Part shown: piece by piece, positions 9,068 to 16,778 of the stretch | Layout: the number at the start of each line of letters is the position of its first letter | Position numbering within the stretch: position 1 is the first letter of the stretch | Assembly (NCBI RefSeq): GCF_015356865.1 | Contig: NZ_JAAFZA010000013.1 | Span: 1-64,000 of the forward strand | Source: Catenulispora pinisilvae | GTDB taxonomy: Bacteria; Actinomycetota; Actinomycetes; Streptomycetales; Catenulisporaceae | Direction of reading: 5' to 3' | Length of the DNA stretch: 64,000 bases | The notes under the pieces: model-generated | What the model saw: the letters and a program-made list of their open reading frames with translations, nothing else | What the model was told of the DNA's origin: nothing | The model's database searches: none | Program-made: the position numbers and the translations under genes

Positions 9068-9469
9068 ATGAGCTGGGTAGAGGACTGGACCGTTGTGGCG
9101 GCGTGCCGCGGCATGGATCCGGATGAGCTGTTCGTGCAGGGAGCAGCTCAGAACCGGGCGAAGACCGTGTGCTCGGGGTGCCCGGTGCGCACCGAGTGCC
9201 TGGCCGACGCGCTGGACAACCGCGTCGAGTACGGCGTCTGGGGCGGGATGACCGAGCGGGAGCGGCGCGCGCTGCTCCGGCGGCGTCCCGAGGTGCGCTC
9301 CTGGCGGCAGTTTCTGGAGGCCGCCAAGGAGCACTACGAGCGCAGCGGAGCCGAGCGGAACGGAGGCGACCTCAGCACGACCGAGGTCGACCCACGGTTC
9401 GCCACCGCGGCCGCGCAGGCCGCGATCCCGCGGCAGCGCAGTGAGGCCGGTTCGTTCGGCCGGGCCTGA
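9068..9469 (+). CDS. wblA: WhiB-family iron-sulfur transcription regulator (WblA/WhiB4 type)
   Basis: 133 residues from the ATG at 9068, which has a GAGAGGA ribosome site. Four cysteines (Cys13, Cys35, Cys38, Cys44; C-x21-C-x2-C-x5-C) are the ligands of a [4Fe-4S] cluster. The GVWGG turn at 56-60 is followed by a basic segment (RERRALLRRRP) that binds DNA or RNA polymerase sigma. Position beside a class A PBP gene, with ArsA ATPases and crp nearby, matches wblA of Streptomyces and whiB4 of mycobacteria. The symbol rests on this synteny, so paralogue assignment is likely rather than proven. In those organisms the protein governs the switch to sporulation and the oxidative stress response. A 30-residue Gln/Ala-rich C-terminal tail has no known role. 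Confidence 0.88.
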   Translation: MSWVEDWTVVAACRGMDPDELFVQGAAQNRAKTVCSGCPVRTECLADALDNRVEYGVWGGMTERERRALLRRRPEVRSWRQFLEAAKEHYERSGAERNGGDLSTTEVDPRFATAAAQAAIPRQRSEAGSFGRA

Positions 9470-9504
9470 GCACAATCCGCGGGCGCACTGGCAGCGATGA
9501 TCGT

Positions 9505-9524
9505 GCGGGCCCTGACGGGCCCGC
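9505..9524. terminator. Bidirectional hairpin between wblA and the MBL hydrolase gene
   Basis: Perfect 8-bp arms GCGGGCCC (9505-9512) and GGGCCCGC (9517-9524) enclose a TGAC loop. It lies between the 3' ends of two convergent genes (stops at 9469 and 9542). There is no U-tract. Confidence 0.6.
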
Positions 9525-9541
9525 TCACCTCCTGCCTATCC

Positions 9542-10348
9542 TCAACCCTCGGCGTTGAGGTATTCCAATTGGGCCCGCACCGACATCTCGGCCGCGAACC
9601 GCACCGCCGGGTCCACGTCGGCGTACACCCGGGCCACCACGTCGTCGGCGCTCCGGTCGCCAGCCGCCAGCGCCGCCCGCACCTGCTCCAGCCGCTGCCG
9701 GCGGTGCTCCAGGTAGAAATCGACGACGCCCAGCGCGTCGGCCGGCACCGGGCCGTGGCCCGGCAGCACGGTCTCGACCTCGTGCGCGGCCGCCAGATCG
9801 CGCAGCCGGCGTAGCGAGTCCAGGTAGTCCCCCAGCCGCCCGTCGGGATGGGCGACCACGGTCGTGCCCCGGCCCAAGATGGTGTCGCCGGTCAGCACCG
9901 CGCGGTCGTCGGGCAGGACGAAGCACAGGCTGTCGCCGCTGTGGCCCGGGGTGGCGACCACGTCCAGCCGCAGCCCGTCCATCGCCACCACATCACCTCC
10001 GACCAGCCCTTCGTCGCCCAGCCGGAACTGCCGGTCCAGTGCGCGCACCGGGGCGCCGGTCAGCTCGGCCAGTCGCGGTGCGCCCTCGGAGTGGTCGAAG
10101 TGGCCGTGGGTCAGCAGGATCAGCCCGATCCGCAGGTCCCGTTCCTCGGCCGTGGCCAGGACCAGCCGCAGGTGCTCCTCGTCGAGCGGTCCCGGGTCGA
10201 CGACCACGGCGCGGCCGGCTCCGGGCTCGGCGAGCAGCCAGGTGTTGGTGCCGTCCAGGGTCATCGGGTTCGCGTTCGAGGCCAGGATCAGCGTCGCGCG
10301 CTCGGTCCCGGCTTCCGGGTGGACCCCCGGCTTCATCAGGTCGGTCAT
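9542..10348 (-). CDS. MBL-fold metallohydrolase (LACTB2/Rv3677c-like)
   Basis: 268 residues. It carries the metallo-beta-lactamase signature THGHFDHS (His81, His83, Asp85, His86), a second-site TPGHSGDS histidine, the bridging aspartate in LTGDTILG and a late PGHGP histidine. An all-alpha C-terminal domain follows (EHRRQRLEQVRAAL), as in LACTB2-like nucleases and related hydrolases. It probably binds two zinc ions; the substrate is unknown, with RNA or thioester hydrolysis as precedents. It begins 13 bp after the Nudix gene and so belongs to the DUF4177-RidA-Nudix-MBL operon. The same families neighbour crp in mycobacteria. Confidence 0.88.
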   Translation of the reverse strand: MTDLMKPGVHPEAGTERATLILASNANPMTLDGTNTWLLAEPGAGRAVVVDPGPLDEEHLRLVLATAEERDLRIGLILLTHGHFDHSEGAPRLAELTGAPVRALDRQFRLGDEGLVGGDVVAMDGLRLDVVATPGHSGDSLCFVLPDDRAVLTGDTILGRGTTVVAHPDGRLGDYLDSLRRLRDLAAAHEVETVLPGHGPVPADALGVVDFYLEHRRQRLEQVRAALAAGDRSADDVVARVYADVDPAVRFAAEMSVRAQLEYLNAEG

Positions 10349-10361
10349 CCTCGCCCCGCCG

Positions 10362-11231
10362 TCACAGTTCCCATTCCAGATGCCAGTTGCCGTCGTCGTG
10401 TTTCCGGACCGTGGCCATGATCGGCTTCAGCGGCCGGTCGGCCGCACTGGCGACCGCCTCCTGCGCGGTGCCGAAGCCGTGCACCTCGCGCAGCGTGGTG
10501 ACGGTCGGCGGCAGCATCAGGGCCCGGCCCGCGATGTGGTCGTCAATAGCCTGTCGGGGCTGCATCCAGATGGTTGATTCGGTCTCCCCCGACACGTCTC
10601 GGGTCCGTTGCCCGGCCGGCAGCGCCGCGACGAAGAACGCGGTGTCGTAGCGCCGGGGCTCGAACTCCGGGGTGATCCAGCGGGACCAGCCGCCGAGCAG
10701 GTCGGTGCGCAGCACCAGTGAGCGCTTGGCGAGGAACCCGGCCAGCGATGTTTCCCGTGAAACCAGGGCCCGCCGGTCGGCCTCCCAGCCCTCGTCCGTG
10801 GTGTCGGCGACGACGGAGTGCTCGTCGGCCCCGGCGAACAGCACTCCGGACTCCTCGAAGGTCTCCCGGACCGCCGCGCACAGCAGGGCCCTGGCCTCGG
10901 CCTCGTCGCTGCCGAACCGCCGGGCCCACTGGGCGGCCGACGGTCCGGCCCAGGCGATGTCGGCGTCCGCGTCGCGCGGATCCACCCGGCCGCCGGGGAA
11001 GGCGTAGAAGCCGCCGGCGAAGGACATCGACGCGGCCCGCTTGAGCAGGTAGACGTCCGGCGGGGTGTCCGCGCAGTCACGGAGCAGCACCACGGTCGCG
11101 GCGTGTTTCGGGGGGACCGGGCTGAACTCGCCGCGCTCGTAGGCGGCGATCTGCGCTTCCCAGCCCTCCGGCACTTTCGCGCTGAGCCGGCTGCCGGTCG
11201 GGGCTATGTAGTCCCCGCCTTGCTGCGACAT
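10362..11231 (-). CDS. Nudix hydrolase
   Basis: 289 residues. The Nudix region is visible as YAFPGGRVDPRD followed by the core REtfEESG (in AAVRETFEESGVLF), which binds Mg2+ and hydrolyses a nucleoside diphosphate linked to another moiety. The spacing between the first glycine and the REUXEE core is longer than in the minimal box, as in the larger NUDT19/RppH-unlike branch. Substrate unknown; a CoA ester or sugar-nucleotide is possible. ATG at 11231 with GGGAAGGG ribosome site. It lies between RidA and the MBL gene, but an unusual long inverted repeat (11245-11341) separates it from RidA. Confidence 0.85.
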   Translation of the reverse strand: MSQQGGDYIAPTGSRLSAKVPEGWEAQIAAYERGEFSPVPPKHAATVVLLRDCADTPPDVYLLKRAASMSFAGGFYAFPGGRVDPRDADADIAWAGPSAAQWARRFGSDEAEARALLCAAVRETFEESGVLFAGADEHSVVADTTDEGWEADRRALVSRETSLAGFLAKRSLVLRTDLLGGWSRWITPEFEPRRYDTAFFVAALPAGQRTRDVSGETESTIWMQPRQAIDDHIAGRALMLPPTVTTLREVHGFGTAQEAVASAADRPLKPIMATVRKHDDGNWHLEWEL

Positions 11232-11244
11232 GCGTTTCCCTTCC

Positions 11245-11341
11245 CTAGACGATTGATTCCTGGGGGTACCGGCGCGAAACGCAAAACTGCTTGTCAGCTG
11301 GCGGTCCTGCTAGCCGGAACCCCCAGGAATCAATCGTCTAG
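11245..11341. repeat. 97-bp element bounded by 23-bp perfect inverted repeats
   Basis: The arms 11245-11267 and 11319-11341 are perfect reverse complements. After one A/A mismatch they continue for five more pairs (CCGGC/GCCGG), leaving a loop of about 39 bases. Both ends read CTAG. It sits between the stop of RidA (11364) and the start of the Nudix gene (11231), both on the minus strand. It could be a very stable terminator or mRNA-processing hairpin, or a small non-autonomous insertion (MITE-like). No target duplication is evident and no second copy was noticed in this window. Confidence 0.75.
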
Positions 11342-11363
11342 CCTGGTCCCCCGCCGGTTCGGT

Positions 11364-11822
11364 TCAGACCTCGACGGTCAATTCGACCTCGACCGGCGCG
11401 TCCAGCGGCAGCACCGCCACGCCGACCGCCGAGCGGGCGTGCCGGCCGGCCTCGCCGAACACCGCGCCGAGCAGCTCGGAGGCGCCGTTGACGACCCCGG
11501 GCTGACCGGTGAAGTCCGGCGCGCTGGCCACGAACCCGACCACCTTCACGACCCGCTTGACCTTGGCCAGGTCGCCGATCTCGGACTTCACCGCGGCCAG
11601 TGCGTTCAGCGCGCAGCGCTGCGCCAGGGCCTTGGCGTCCTCCGGGCTGACCTCGGCGCCGACCTTGCCGACCATCGGCAGCGCGCCCTCGACCATAGGC
11701 AGCTGACCGGAGGTGTAGACCAGGTTGCCGCTGCGCAGCACCGGGATGTAGGCCGCGACCGGGGCGGCCACCTCGGGCAGCTTCAGGCCGAGCTCGGTGA
11801 GCTTCTCTTCGGGGTGGGTCAT
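11364..11822 (-). CDS. RidA family protein (Rv3678c-like)
   Basis: 152 residues, matching the YjgF/YER057c/UK114 family. Seen are [11 protein letters not shown] near residue 37, the [12 protein letters not shown] helix, and the [16 protein letters not shown] and VELTVEV strands. Classical RidA hydrolyses reactive enamine/imine intermediates released by PLP enzymes, but members of this longer subfamily (with the C-terminal V-x-V-E-L-T end and no clear catalytic Arg of the RidA core) may differ. Start ATG at 11822, three bases downstream of the DUF4177 stop, with GGAG inside the preceding gene; translation is probably coupled. Confidence 0.87.
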   Translation of the reverse strand: MTHPEEKLTELGLKLPEVAAPVAAYIPVLRSGNLVYTSGQLPMVEGALPMVGKVGAEVSPEDAKALAQRCALNALAAVKSEIGDLAKVKRVVKVVGFVASAPDFTGQPGVVNGASELLGAVFGEAGRHARSAVGVAVLPLDAPVEVELTVEV

Positions 11823-11825
11823 GTC

Positions 11826-11990
11826 TTAGGACTCCGTCGTCTTCGGACGCTTCAGGTAGGCGACCAGCTGGTCCGGGTTCGGGCCCGGGACCACCTGCAC
11901 CAGTTCCCAGCCGTCCTCTCCCCAGGTATCGAGGATCTGCTTGGTGGCGTGAACCAGCAGCGGCACTGTCGCGTATTCCCACTTGGTCAT
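11826..11990 (-). CDS. DUF4177 family small protein
   Basis: 54 residues. It begins MTKWEYATVPLL and carries the ILDTWGEDGWELVQV core that marks DUF4177 (short antiparallel-sheet proteins of unknown function), ending in the YLKRP strand. Mycobacteria encode a similar protein next to RidA and near crp (Rv3678A). The ATG at 11990 is the only sensible start. The stop is three bases before the RidA start, so it is the first gene of the RidA-Nudix-MBL operon. Confidence 0.85.
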   Translation of the reverse strand: MTKWEYATVPLLVHATKQILDTWGEDGWELVQVVPGPNPDQLVAYLKRPKTTES

Positions 11991-12025
11991 GGGGCAAGCC
12001 TAAGGGGCGCCGGAGTAGAGACCCG

Positions 12026-13600
12026 CTACTGGCTCATATCGGCGGGGAGCTGCTGGCCCGTGGCGTTCGTCATCAGGCAGGAGACCTGGTCGTCGGGGGT
12101 CCAGTCGCTGGGCAGGTTCTTGCCGTCCCACAGGTTCTGGCTGGGGATGAGCGCGTAATAGGTGTACTCGCTGTTCTTGGGGGCGGTCCACGACTGCGTC
12201 ATCGCCCGGTCGGACCAGCACAGCTGCCGTGCCAGGCTGGTCAGCTCGGCCACCCCGGGATAGGGGACTTTGGGGCTGTCGGTCGAGCCCGAGACATAGT
12301 CGAACGTGGAGCTGATGAGGTCGGTCTGGAAGTAGAGCTCCAAGTCGTGCGACTTCGTGCAGTCGCCGTTCTGGTACGTCGGGGTGCCGGGCATGAACGG
12401 CGGGCCGCTCATGCAAGTGTTGGTGCTGGTGATCTGCAGGCTCGGGAAATCGGCGCCCGGCCCGCCGAGTGTGTACACCTTCACTGCGTCAGAGGGTTGA
12501 GCTTCGGCCTTCTGCGCCTGCTTCTTGCCCGAACTCGATCCCGTGCCGTACCCGGCGAAGCCCGCGACCGCCGCGGTGACCAGCACCGCCGCCGCGAACG
12601 TCCCGGCGATCCTGGCCCAGGACCGCTTCGCCGCAGGAGTCACGGCTATGCCCGCCGCCGCCCCGTTCTCCGGCGGCGGTCCGCCGATGCTCATCGTCGC
12701 CGTGGGTGTCCCGTCGGCCGGCATGACCATCGTGCCCTGCGGCATGGCCTTGGTGCTGTCCGCGGCCGCGGCGTCTAGCAGGGTCCGCACCTGCGGCGCG
12801 GTCAGCCGACCCGCCGGCGAGATGGCCAGCATCCCGGAGATCGCGGCGGCCAGCGGGCCCTGCACGTTCGTCAGGTAGGGCACCTCGTTCAGCACCGCGC
12901 CGAACGTCGCGGCCGTGGTGTCGCGCTCGAACGCGGGCTTGCCCTCGATCGCGAAGTACAGCACCGCGCCGAGCGACCACAGGTCCGAGGCCGCGCTGGC
13001 CTCCTGGCCGGACAGCCGCTCCGGGGCCAGGTAGGCCGGGGAGCCGATGACCGCGCCGGTCTTGGTGAGCGTCGGATCGTCCACGGCCTGGGCGATGCCG
13101 AAGTCGGTGAGCTTGGCCCGGCCGTTCTGGCCGACCATGATGTTCGACGGCTTCACGTCGCGGTGCACGATCCCGGCGCCGTGCGCGGCCTCCAGCGCGG
13201 AGAGCACCTGGCGGCCGATGTCGGCCACGGCGCGCGGGGACAGCGGGCCCGAGCGGCGGACCAGCTGGGCCAGGGTCGGCGCCTCGACCAGCTCCATGAC
13301 GATGAACACGGAGCCGTTGTCGTGGACCACGTCGTAGACGGTCACCACGGACGGGTCGTTCAGCCGGCCGGCGGTGCGGGCCTCGCGCAGGATGCGCTGT
13401 TCGAATTCGGCCCGCTCAGAGGTGGTGACCCCGTCCGCGAGCCGCATCTCCTTCACCGCCACCGGCCGGGCGATGACCCGGTCCTCGGCCCGCCACACCA
13501 CGCCCATGCCGCCCCGGCCGAGCTCCGTGCGCAGAACATAACGCTCTGCGATCACCCGCTCCGGTGGCGCCAGTTGCTCGGTGTCGACGTCGTCGCTCAT
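12026..13600 (-). CDS. Serine/threonine receptor protein kinase with extracellular domain
   Basis: 524 residues from the ATG at 13600 (GAGGGGGG ribosome site; the TTG further upstream was not used). The N-terminal Hanks-type kinase domain shows the glycine loop GRGGMG, Lys50, HRDVKPSN (Asp148) and DFG (Asp166), followed by an APE-like LAPER. A linker rich in Pro and Ala leads to one TM helix at about 331-351. An extracellular domain of about 170 residues contains several cysteines (NTCMSG, NGDCTKS, RQLCWS, VSCLM), probably paired. No PASTA repeats are present, so the ligand is unlikely to be muropeptide. It lies upstream of the DUF4177-RidA operon on the same strand, 35 bp away, so co-transcription is possible. 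Confidence 0.92.
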   Translation of the reverse strand: MSDDVDTEQLAPPERVIAERYVLRTELGRGGMGVVWRAEDRVIARPVAVKEMRLADGVTTSERAEFEQRILREARTAGRLNDPSVVTVYDVVHDNGSVFIVMELVEAPTLAQLVRRSGPLSPRAVADIGRQVLSALEAAHGAGIVHRDVKPSNIMVGQNGRAKLTDFGIAQAVDDPTLTKTGAVIGSPAYLAPERLSGQEASAASDLWSLGAVLYFAIEGKPAFERDTTAATFGAVLNEVPYLTNVQGPLAAAISGMLAISPAGRLTAPQVRTLLDAAAADSTKAMPQGTMVMPADGTPTATMSIGGPPPENGAAAGIAVTPAAKRSWARIAGTFAAAVLVTAAVAGFAGYGTGSSSGKKQAQKAEAQPSDAVKVYTLGGPGADFPSLQITSTNTCMSGPPFMPGTPTYQNGDCTKSHDLELYFQTDLISSTFDYVSGSTDSPKVPYPGVAELTSLARQLCWSDRAMTQSWTAPKNSEYTYYALIPSQNLWDGKNLPSDWTPDDQVSCLMTNATGQQLPADMSQ

Positions 13601-13716
13601 CTGTGGGCCCCCCTCGGCCAAGTTCCCTGATAAGCATCAGCCATACAACGCCCGCCCACACTAGCGCCAGGGGTAGACCGTCCCAGGAGTGTGCGCCGCA
13701 TGGTTAGGCTGGGGCC

Positions 13717-14712
13717 ATGAGCCGACCCTGGCCGCCGGAGTGCCGCCTGCACATCGTCACCGGAAAAGGCGGTACCGGGAAGACCACGGCGGCCGCGGCG
13801 CTGGCCCTGGCGCTGGCCGAGGGCGGGGGCCGGGTGCTGCTGGTGGAGGTCGAGGGCCGGCAGGGGATCGCGCAGCTCTTCGACACCGCGCCGCTGCCGT
13901 ACGAGGAGCGCAGTATCGCGATCGCGCCGGGCGGCGGCGAGGTGTTCGCCCTGGCCATCGATCCCGAGCAGGCGCTGCTCGAGTACCTGGACATGTTCTA
14001 CAAACTGGGCCGGGCCGGGAAGGCGCTGAAGAGGTTCGGGGCCATCGACTTCGCGACCACCGTCGCCCCGGGCATGCGGGACGTGCTGCTCACCGGCAAG
14101 GCCTGCGAGGCGGTCCGGCGCACCGCGGCCGACCGGCCCGGGGCCGCCTTCGCCTACGACGCCGTGGTGATGGACGCCCCGCCGACCGGCCGGATCACCC
14201 GGTTCCTGAACGTGAACACCGAGGTCGCCGGGCTCGCCCGGGTCGGCCCGGTGAAGAACCAGGCCGAGGCGGTGATGCGGGTGCTGACCTCGCCGCAGAC
14301 CGCGGTCCACCTGACCACCGTGCTGGAGGACATGCCGGTGCAGGAGACGCTGGACGGCGTCGAGGAGCTGCGGGCCGCCGGTCTGCCGGTGGGCGCGATC
14401 CTGGTCAACATGGTCCGCACCGCGCACCTGACCATCGGCAAGCGTGCGGCGGTCAGCACGGCGGCCGAGAAGCGGGTCGCGGCGCTGCTGCGGCCCTACG
14501 GCATCGATACCGACGAGACCCACGCGCTGGCGGTGCTGGGCCGCGAGCACGCCGAACGGCTCACCTTGGAAGAGGTCGAGCGGCGCGCGCTGGACGGGGC
14601 CGGGCAGCCGGTGGTCGAGCTGCCGCAGATCGGCGGCGGCATCGATCTCGGAGGACTCTACGAGCTGGCCGCGGCGCTGTCCGCGGCGGCGGCGATCGGG
14701 GAGGCGGCGTGA
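13717..14712 (+). CDS. ArsA-family ATPase, first of pair (Rv3679-like)
   Basis: 331 residues with the deviant Walker A GKGGTGKTT (16-24) of the SIMIBI/ArsA-Get3 class and a DAPPTGRI switch motif near residue 152. There are no arsenite-ligand cysteine clusters, so arsenic transport is unlikely. Pairs of such ATPases near crp, whiB4 and ponA2 occur in mycobacteria (Rv3679-Rv3680) and Streptomyces; in mycobacteria they form a complex linked to metabolic stress. The next ATPase overlaps by 4 bp (GTGA), supporting a two-subunit complex. Divergent from the kinase gene. Confidence 0.88.
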   Translation: MSRPWPPECRLHIVTGKGGTGKTTAAAALALALAEGGGRVLLVEVEGRQGIAQLFDTAPLPYEERSIAIAPGGGEVFALAIDPEQALLEYLDMFYKLGRAGKALKRFGAIDFATTVAPGMRDVLLTGKACEAVRRTAADRPGAAFAYDAVVMDAPPTGRITRFLNVNTEVAGLARVGPVKNQAEAVMRVLTSPQTAVHLTTVLEDMPVQETLDGVEELRAAGLPVGAILVNMVRTAHLTIGKRAAVSTAAEKRVAALLRPYGIDTDETHALAVLGREHAERLTLEEVERRALDGAGQPVVELPQIGGGIDLGGLYELAAALSAAAAIGEAA

Positions 14713-15851
14713 GCGGGACCCCGAAACGGCTGGACGTGGACGGCCTGCTGACCGATCCGGCGACCTCGATCATCGTGTGCTGCGGCTCCGGCGGCGTCGG
14801 CAAGACCACCGTCGCCGCGGCCCTGGCCCTGCGGGCCGCCGAACAGGGCCGCGACGTCGTGGTGCTGACCATCGACCCGGCCCGCCGGCTGGCGCAGTCG
14901 CTCGGCCTGACCGAGCTCGACAACAACCCGCGCGAGGTCGAGGGCGTCCAGGGCGCCGGGCGGCTGTTCGCGATGATGCTCGACATGCAGCGGACCTTCG
15001 ACGAGATCGTCGAGAACCACGCTGATCCAGAGCGTATCGAGCAGATCCTCCAGAACCCCTTCTACCAGTCGCTGTCCGCGGGCTTCTCCGGCACGCAGGA
15101 GTACATGGCGATGGAGAAGCTGGGCCAGCTGCGCCGCACGGGCGAGGAGACCGGCAGCTGGGACCTGATCATCGTCGACACCCCGCCCAGCCGCTCCGCC
15201 CTGGACTTCCTGGACGCCCCCAACCGCCTGGGCAGCTTCCTGGACGGCAAGCTGATCAAGGTGCTGATGGCCCCGGCCAAGGCCGGCGGCGGCTTCGCCC
15301 TGAAGGTGTTGGCCTCGGGCTTCTCCATCGCCACCATGGCCTTGAACAAGTTGCTCGGCTCAGGGCTCCTGCACGACGTTCAGACCTTCGTCGGCGCCCT
15401 GGAATCGATGTTCGGCGGCTTCCGCCAGCGCGCCGAGGAGACCTACCAGCTCCTCCAAGCCGAGGGCACGGCCTTCCTGGTGGTCGCCGCCCCCGAACCG
15501 GACGCCCTGCGCGAGGCCGCCTACTTCACCGAGCGCCTGGCCGCCGAGAACATGCCGCTGGCCGGTCTGATCCTGAACCGGGTCCACCCGGTCACCGTTC
15601 CGGAGCTGTCGGCCGAGAAGGCCCTGGCCGCGGCCGAGGAACTGGACGCCGACTCCGCCGACCCGCGCCTGGCCGCCGGCCTGCTGCGGCTGCATGCCGA
15701 GCGGGTCCGGCTGGCCGCCCGCGAGCGGCGGCTGGCCGAGCGGTTCACGGCCTCGCAGCCGGGGGTCGCCGTGGCCGAGATTCCGGCTCAGTCCGGGGAC
15801 ATCCACGATCTGGACGGGCTGCGGCTGGCCGGGGATCTGCTGGCCGGCTGA
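14709..15851 (+). CDS. ArsA-family ATPase, second of pair (Rv3680-like)
   Basis: 380 residues from the GTG at 14709, overlapping the preceding stop in GTGA. Walker A is CGSGGVGKTT (25-34), with IDPARRLAQSLG after it and the IVDTPPSR switch motif near residue 157. A hydrophobic helical insert (ALKVLASGFSIATMALNKLLG) resembles the client-binding helices of Get3-type proteins. Probably the partner of the preceding ATPase in a heteromeric complex; the client is unknown. Beyond its stop lie a 21-bp tandem repeat and a GC hairpin. Confidence 0.88.
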   Translation: MSGTPKRLDVDGLLTDPATSIIVCCGSGGVGKTTVAAALALRAAEQGRDVVVLTIDPARRLAQSLGLTELDNNPREVEGVQGAGRLFAMMLDMQRTFDEIVENHADPERIEQILQNPFYQSLSAGFSGTQEYMAMEKLGQLRRTGEETGSWDLIIVDTPPSRSALDFLDAPNRLGSFLDGKLIKVLMAPAKAGGGFALKVLASGFSIATMALNKLLGSGLLHDVQTFVGALESMFGGFRQRAEETYQLLQAEGTAFLVVAAPEPDALREAAYFTERLAAENMPLAGLILNRVHPVTVPELSAEKALAAAEELDADSADPRLAAGLLRLHAERVRLAARERRLAERFTASQPGVAVAEIPAQSGDIHDLDGLRLAGDLLAG

Positions 15852-15853
15852 GC

Positions 15854-15909
15854 CACCGGCTCAGGTTCCCTGAGCACCGGCTCAGGTTCCCTAAGCACCG
15901 GCTCAGGTC
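15854..15909. repeat. 21-bp tandem repeat, about 2.6 copies
   Basis: The unit starts CACCGGCTCAGG and recurs at 15854, 15875 and 15896 with period 21; copies one and two differ at one base. It begins three bases after the stop of the second ArsA ATPase and lies between convergent genes. Each unit contains CCGGCTCAGG, but there is no obvious hairpin within one unit. Confidence 0.8.
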
Positions 15910-15927
15910 CGCCGATCCGGCGGTATT

Positions 15928-15958
15928 CGGCCCGGCCCACCCCACGGCGGCCGGGCCG
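15928..15958. terminator. Bidirectional hairpin between the ArsA pair and crp
   Basis: Perfect 10-bp arms CGGCCCGGCC (15928-15937) and GGCCGGGCCG (15949-15958) with an 11-base loop, located between two convergent 3' ends. No U-tract. Confidence 0.55.
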
Positions 15959-15990
15959 GATTGGGCCAACCAACAAAACCAACGCGGGTC

Positions 15991-16665
15991 CTACCGTGAT
16001 CGCTGGCTCAGCCGCTCCACATTCGTCAGCACCACGGCCCGTGCCTCAAGCCGCAGCCAGCCCCGGCCGGCGAAGTCGGCCAGGGCCTTGTTCACCGTCT
16101 CGCGGGAGGCGCCGACCAGCTGGGCCAGCTCCTCCTGGGTCATGTCGTGGGCGACGTGGATGCCGTCCTCGGCCGGGGTGCCGAAGCGCGCGGACAGGTC
16201 CAGCAGCGCCTTGGCCACGCGCCCGGGGACGTCTGAGAACACCAGATCGGACATCGAGTCGTTGGTGCGGCGCAGGCGCCGGGCGATCGCGCGCAGCAGG
16301 GCGCGGGCCACGTCGGGGCGGGTGGCCAGCCAGGGGGTCAGTTCGTCCGAGCTCAGGCCCAGCAGGGTGGAGTCCACCAGGGCGGTGGCGCCGGCGGAGC
16401 GGGGGCCGGGGTCGAACAGGGACAGTTCGCCGAACATCTCGCCCGGGCCCAGGACCGCGACCAGGTTCTCCCGCCCGTCGCCGCTGGTGCGGCCGAGCTT
16501 GATCTTCCCGCGCAGGACCACGTACAGCGAGTCCCCGGGGTCGCCCTCGTGGAACAGGAGCTCACCTCGGGCCAGCTCGATCTCGTTCATGGAGGCGCGC
16601 AGCGACGCCGCCGCGTCCACGTCGAGCGTGGCGAAGAGGGGCGTACGGCGCAGTACGTCGTCCAC
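15991..16665 (-). CDS. crp: Crp/Fnr-family transcription regulator (Crp)
   Basis: 224 residues. An N-terminal cyclic-nucleotide domain carries the phosphate-binding cassette MFGELSLFDPGPRSAGA with the cAMP-contacting Glu80 and Arg89-Ser90. The C-terminal winged helix has the recognition region EELAQLVGASRETVNKAL. Length and motifs match the actinobacterial Crp (Rv3676 in M. tuberculosis, SCO3571 in S. coelicolor), a cAMP-responsive global regulator. It starts with GTG at 16665 preceded by AAGAGGAGA. It marks the left border of the segment that separates it from nth, its usual near neighbour. Crp-like boxes are found at 23420, 36145 and 44183. Confidence 0.9.
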   Translation of the reverse strand: MDDVLRRTPLFATLDVDAAASLRASMNEIELARGELLFHEGDPGDSLYVVLRGKIKLGRTSGDGRENLVAVLGPGEMFGELSLFDPGPRSAGATALVDSTLLGLSSDELTPWLATRPDVARALLRAIARRLRRTNDSMSDLVFSDVPGRVAKALLDLSARFGTPAEDGIHVAHDMTQEELAQLVGASRETVNKALADFAGRGWLRLEARAVVLTNVERLSQRSR

Positions 16666-16778
16666 GGATATCTCCTCTTAAAAGGCAGTGCTGTTCCGAG
16701 ACCAGTGTGACGCAGGGAGCGCCTGCGCAGCACGCCGGGTCCGGCTATTGTGCGATGTCCATTAGACCGTATGAGTAG

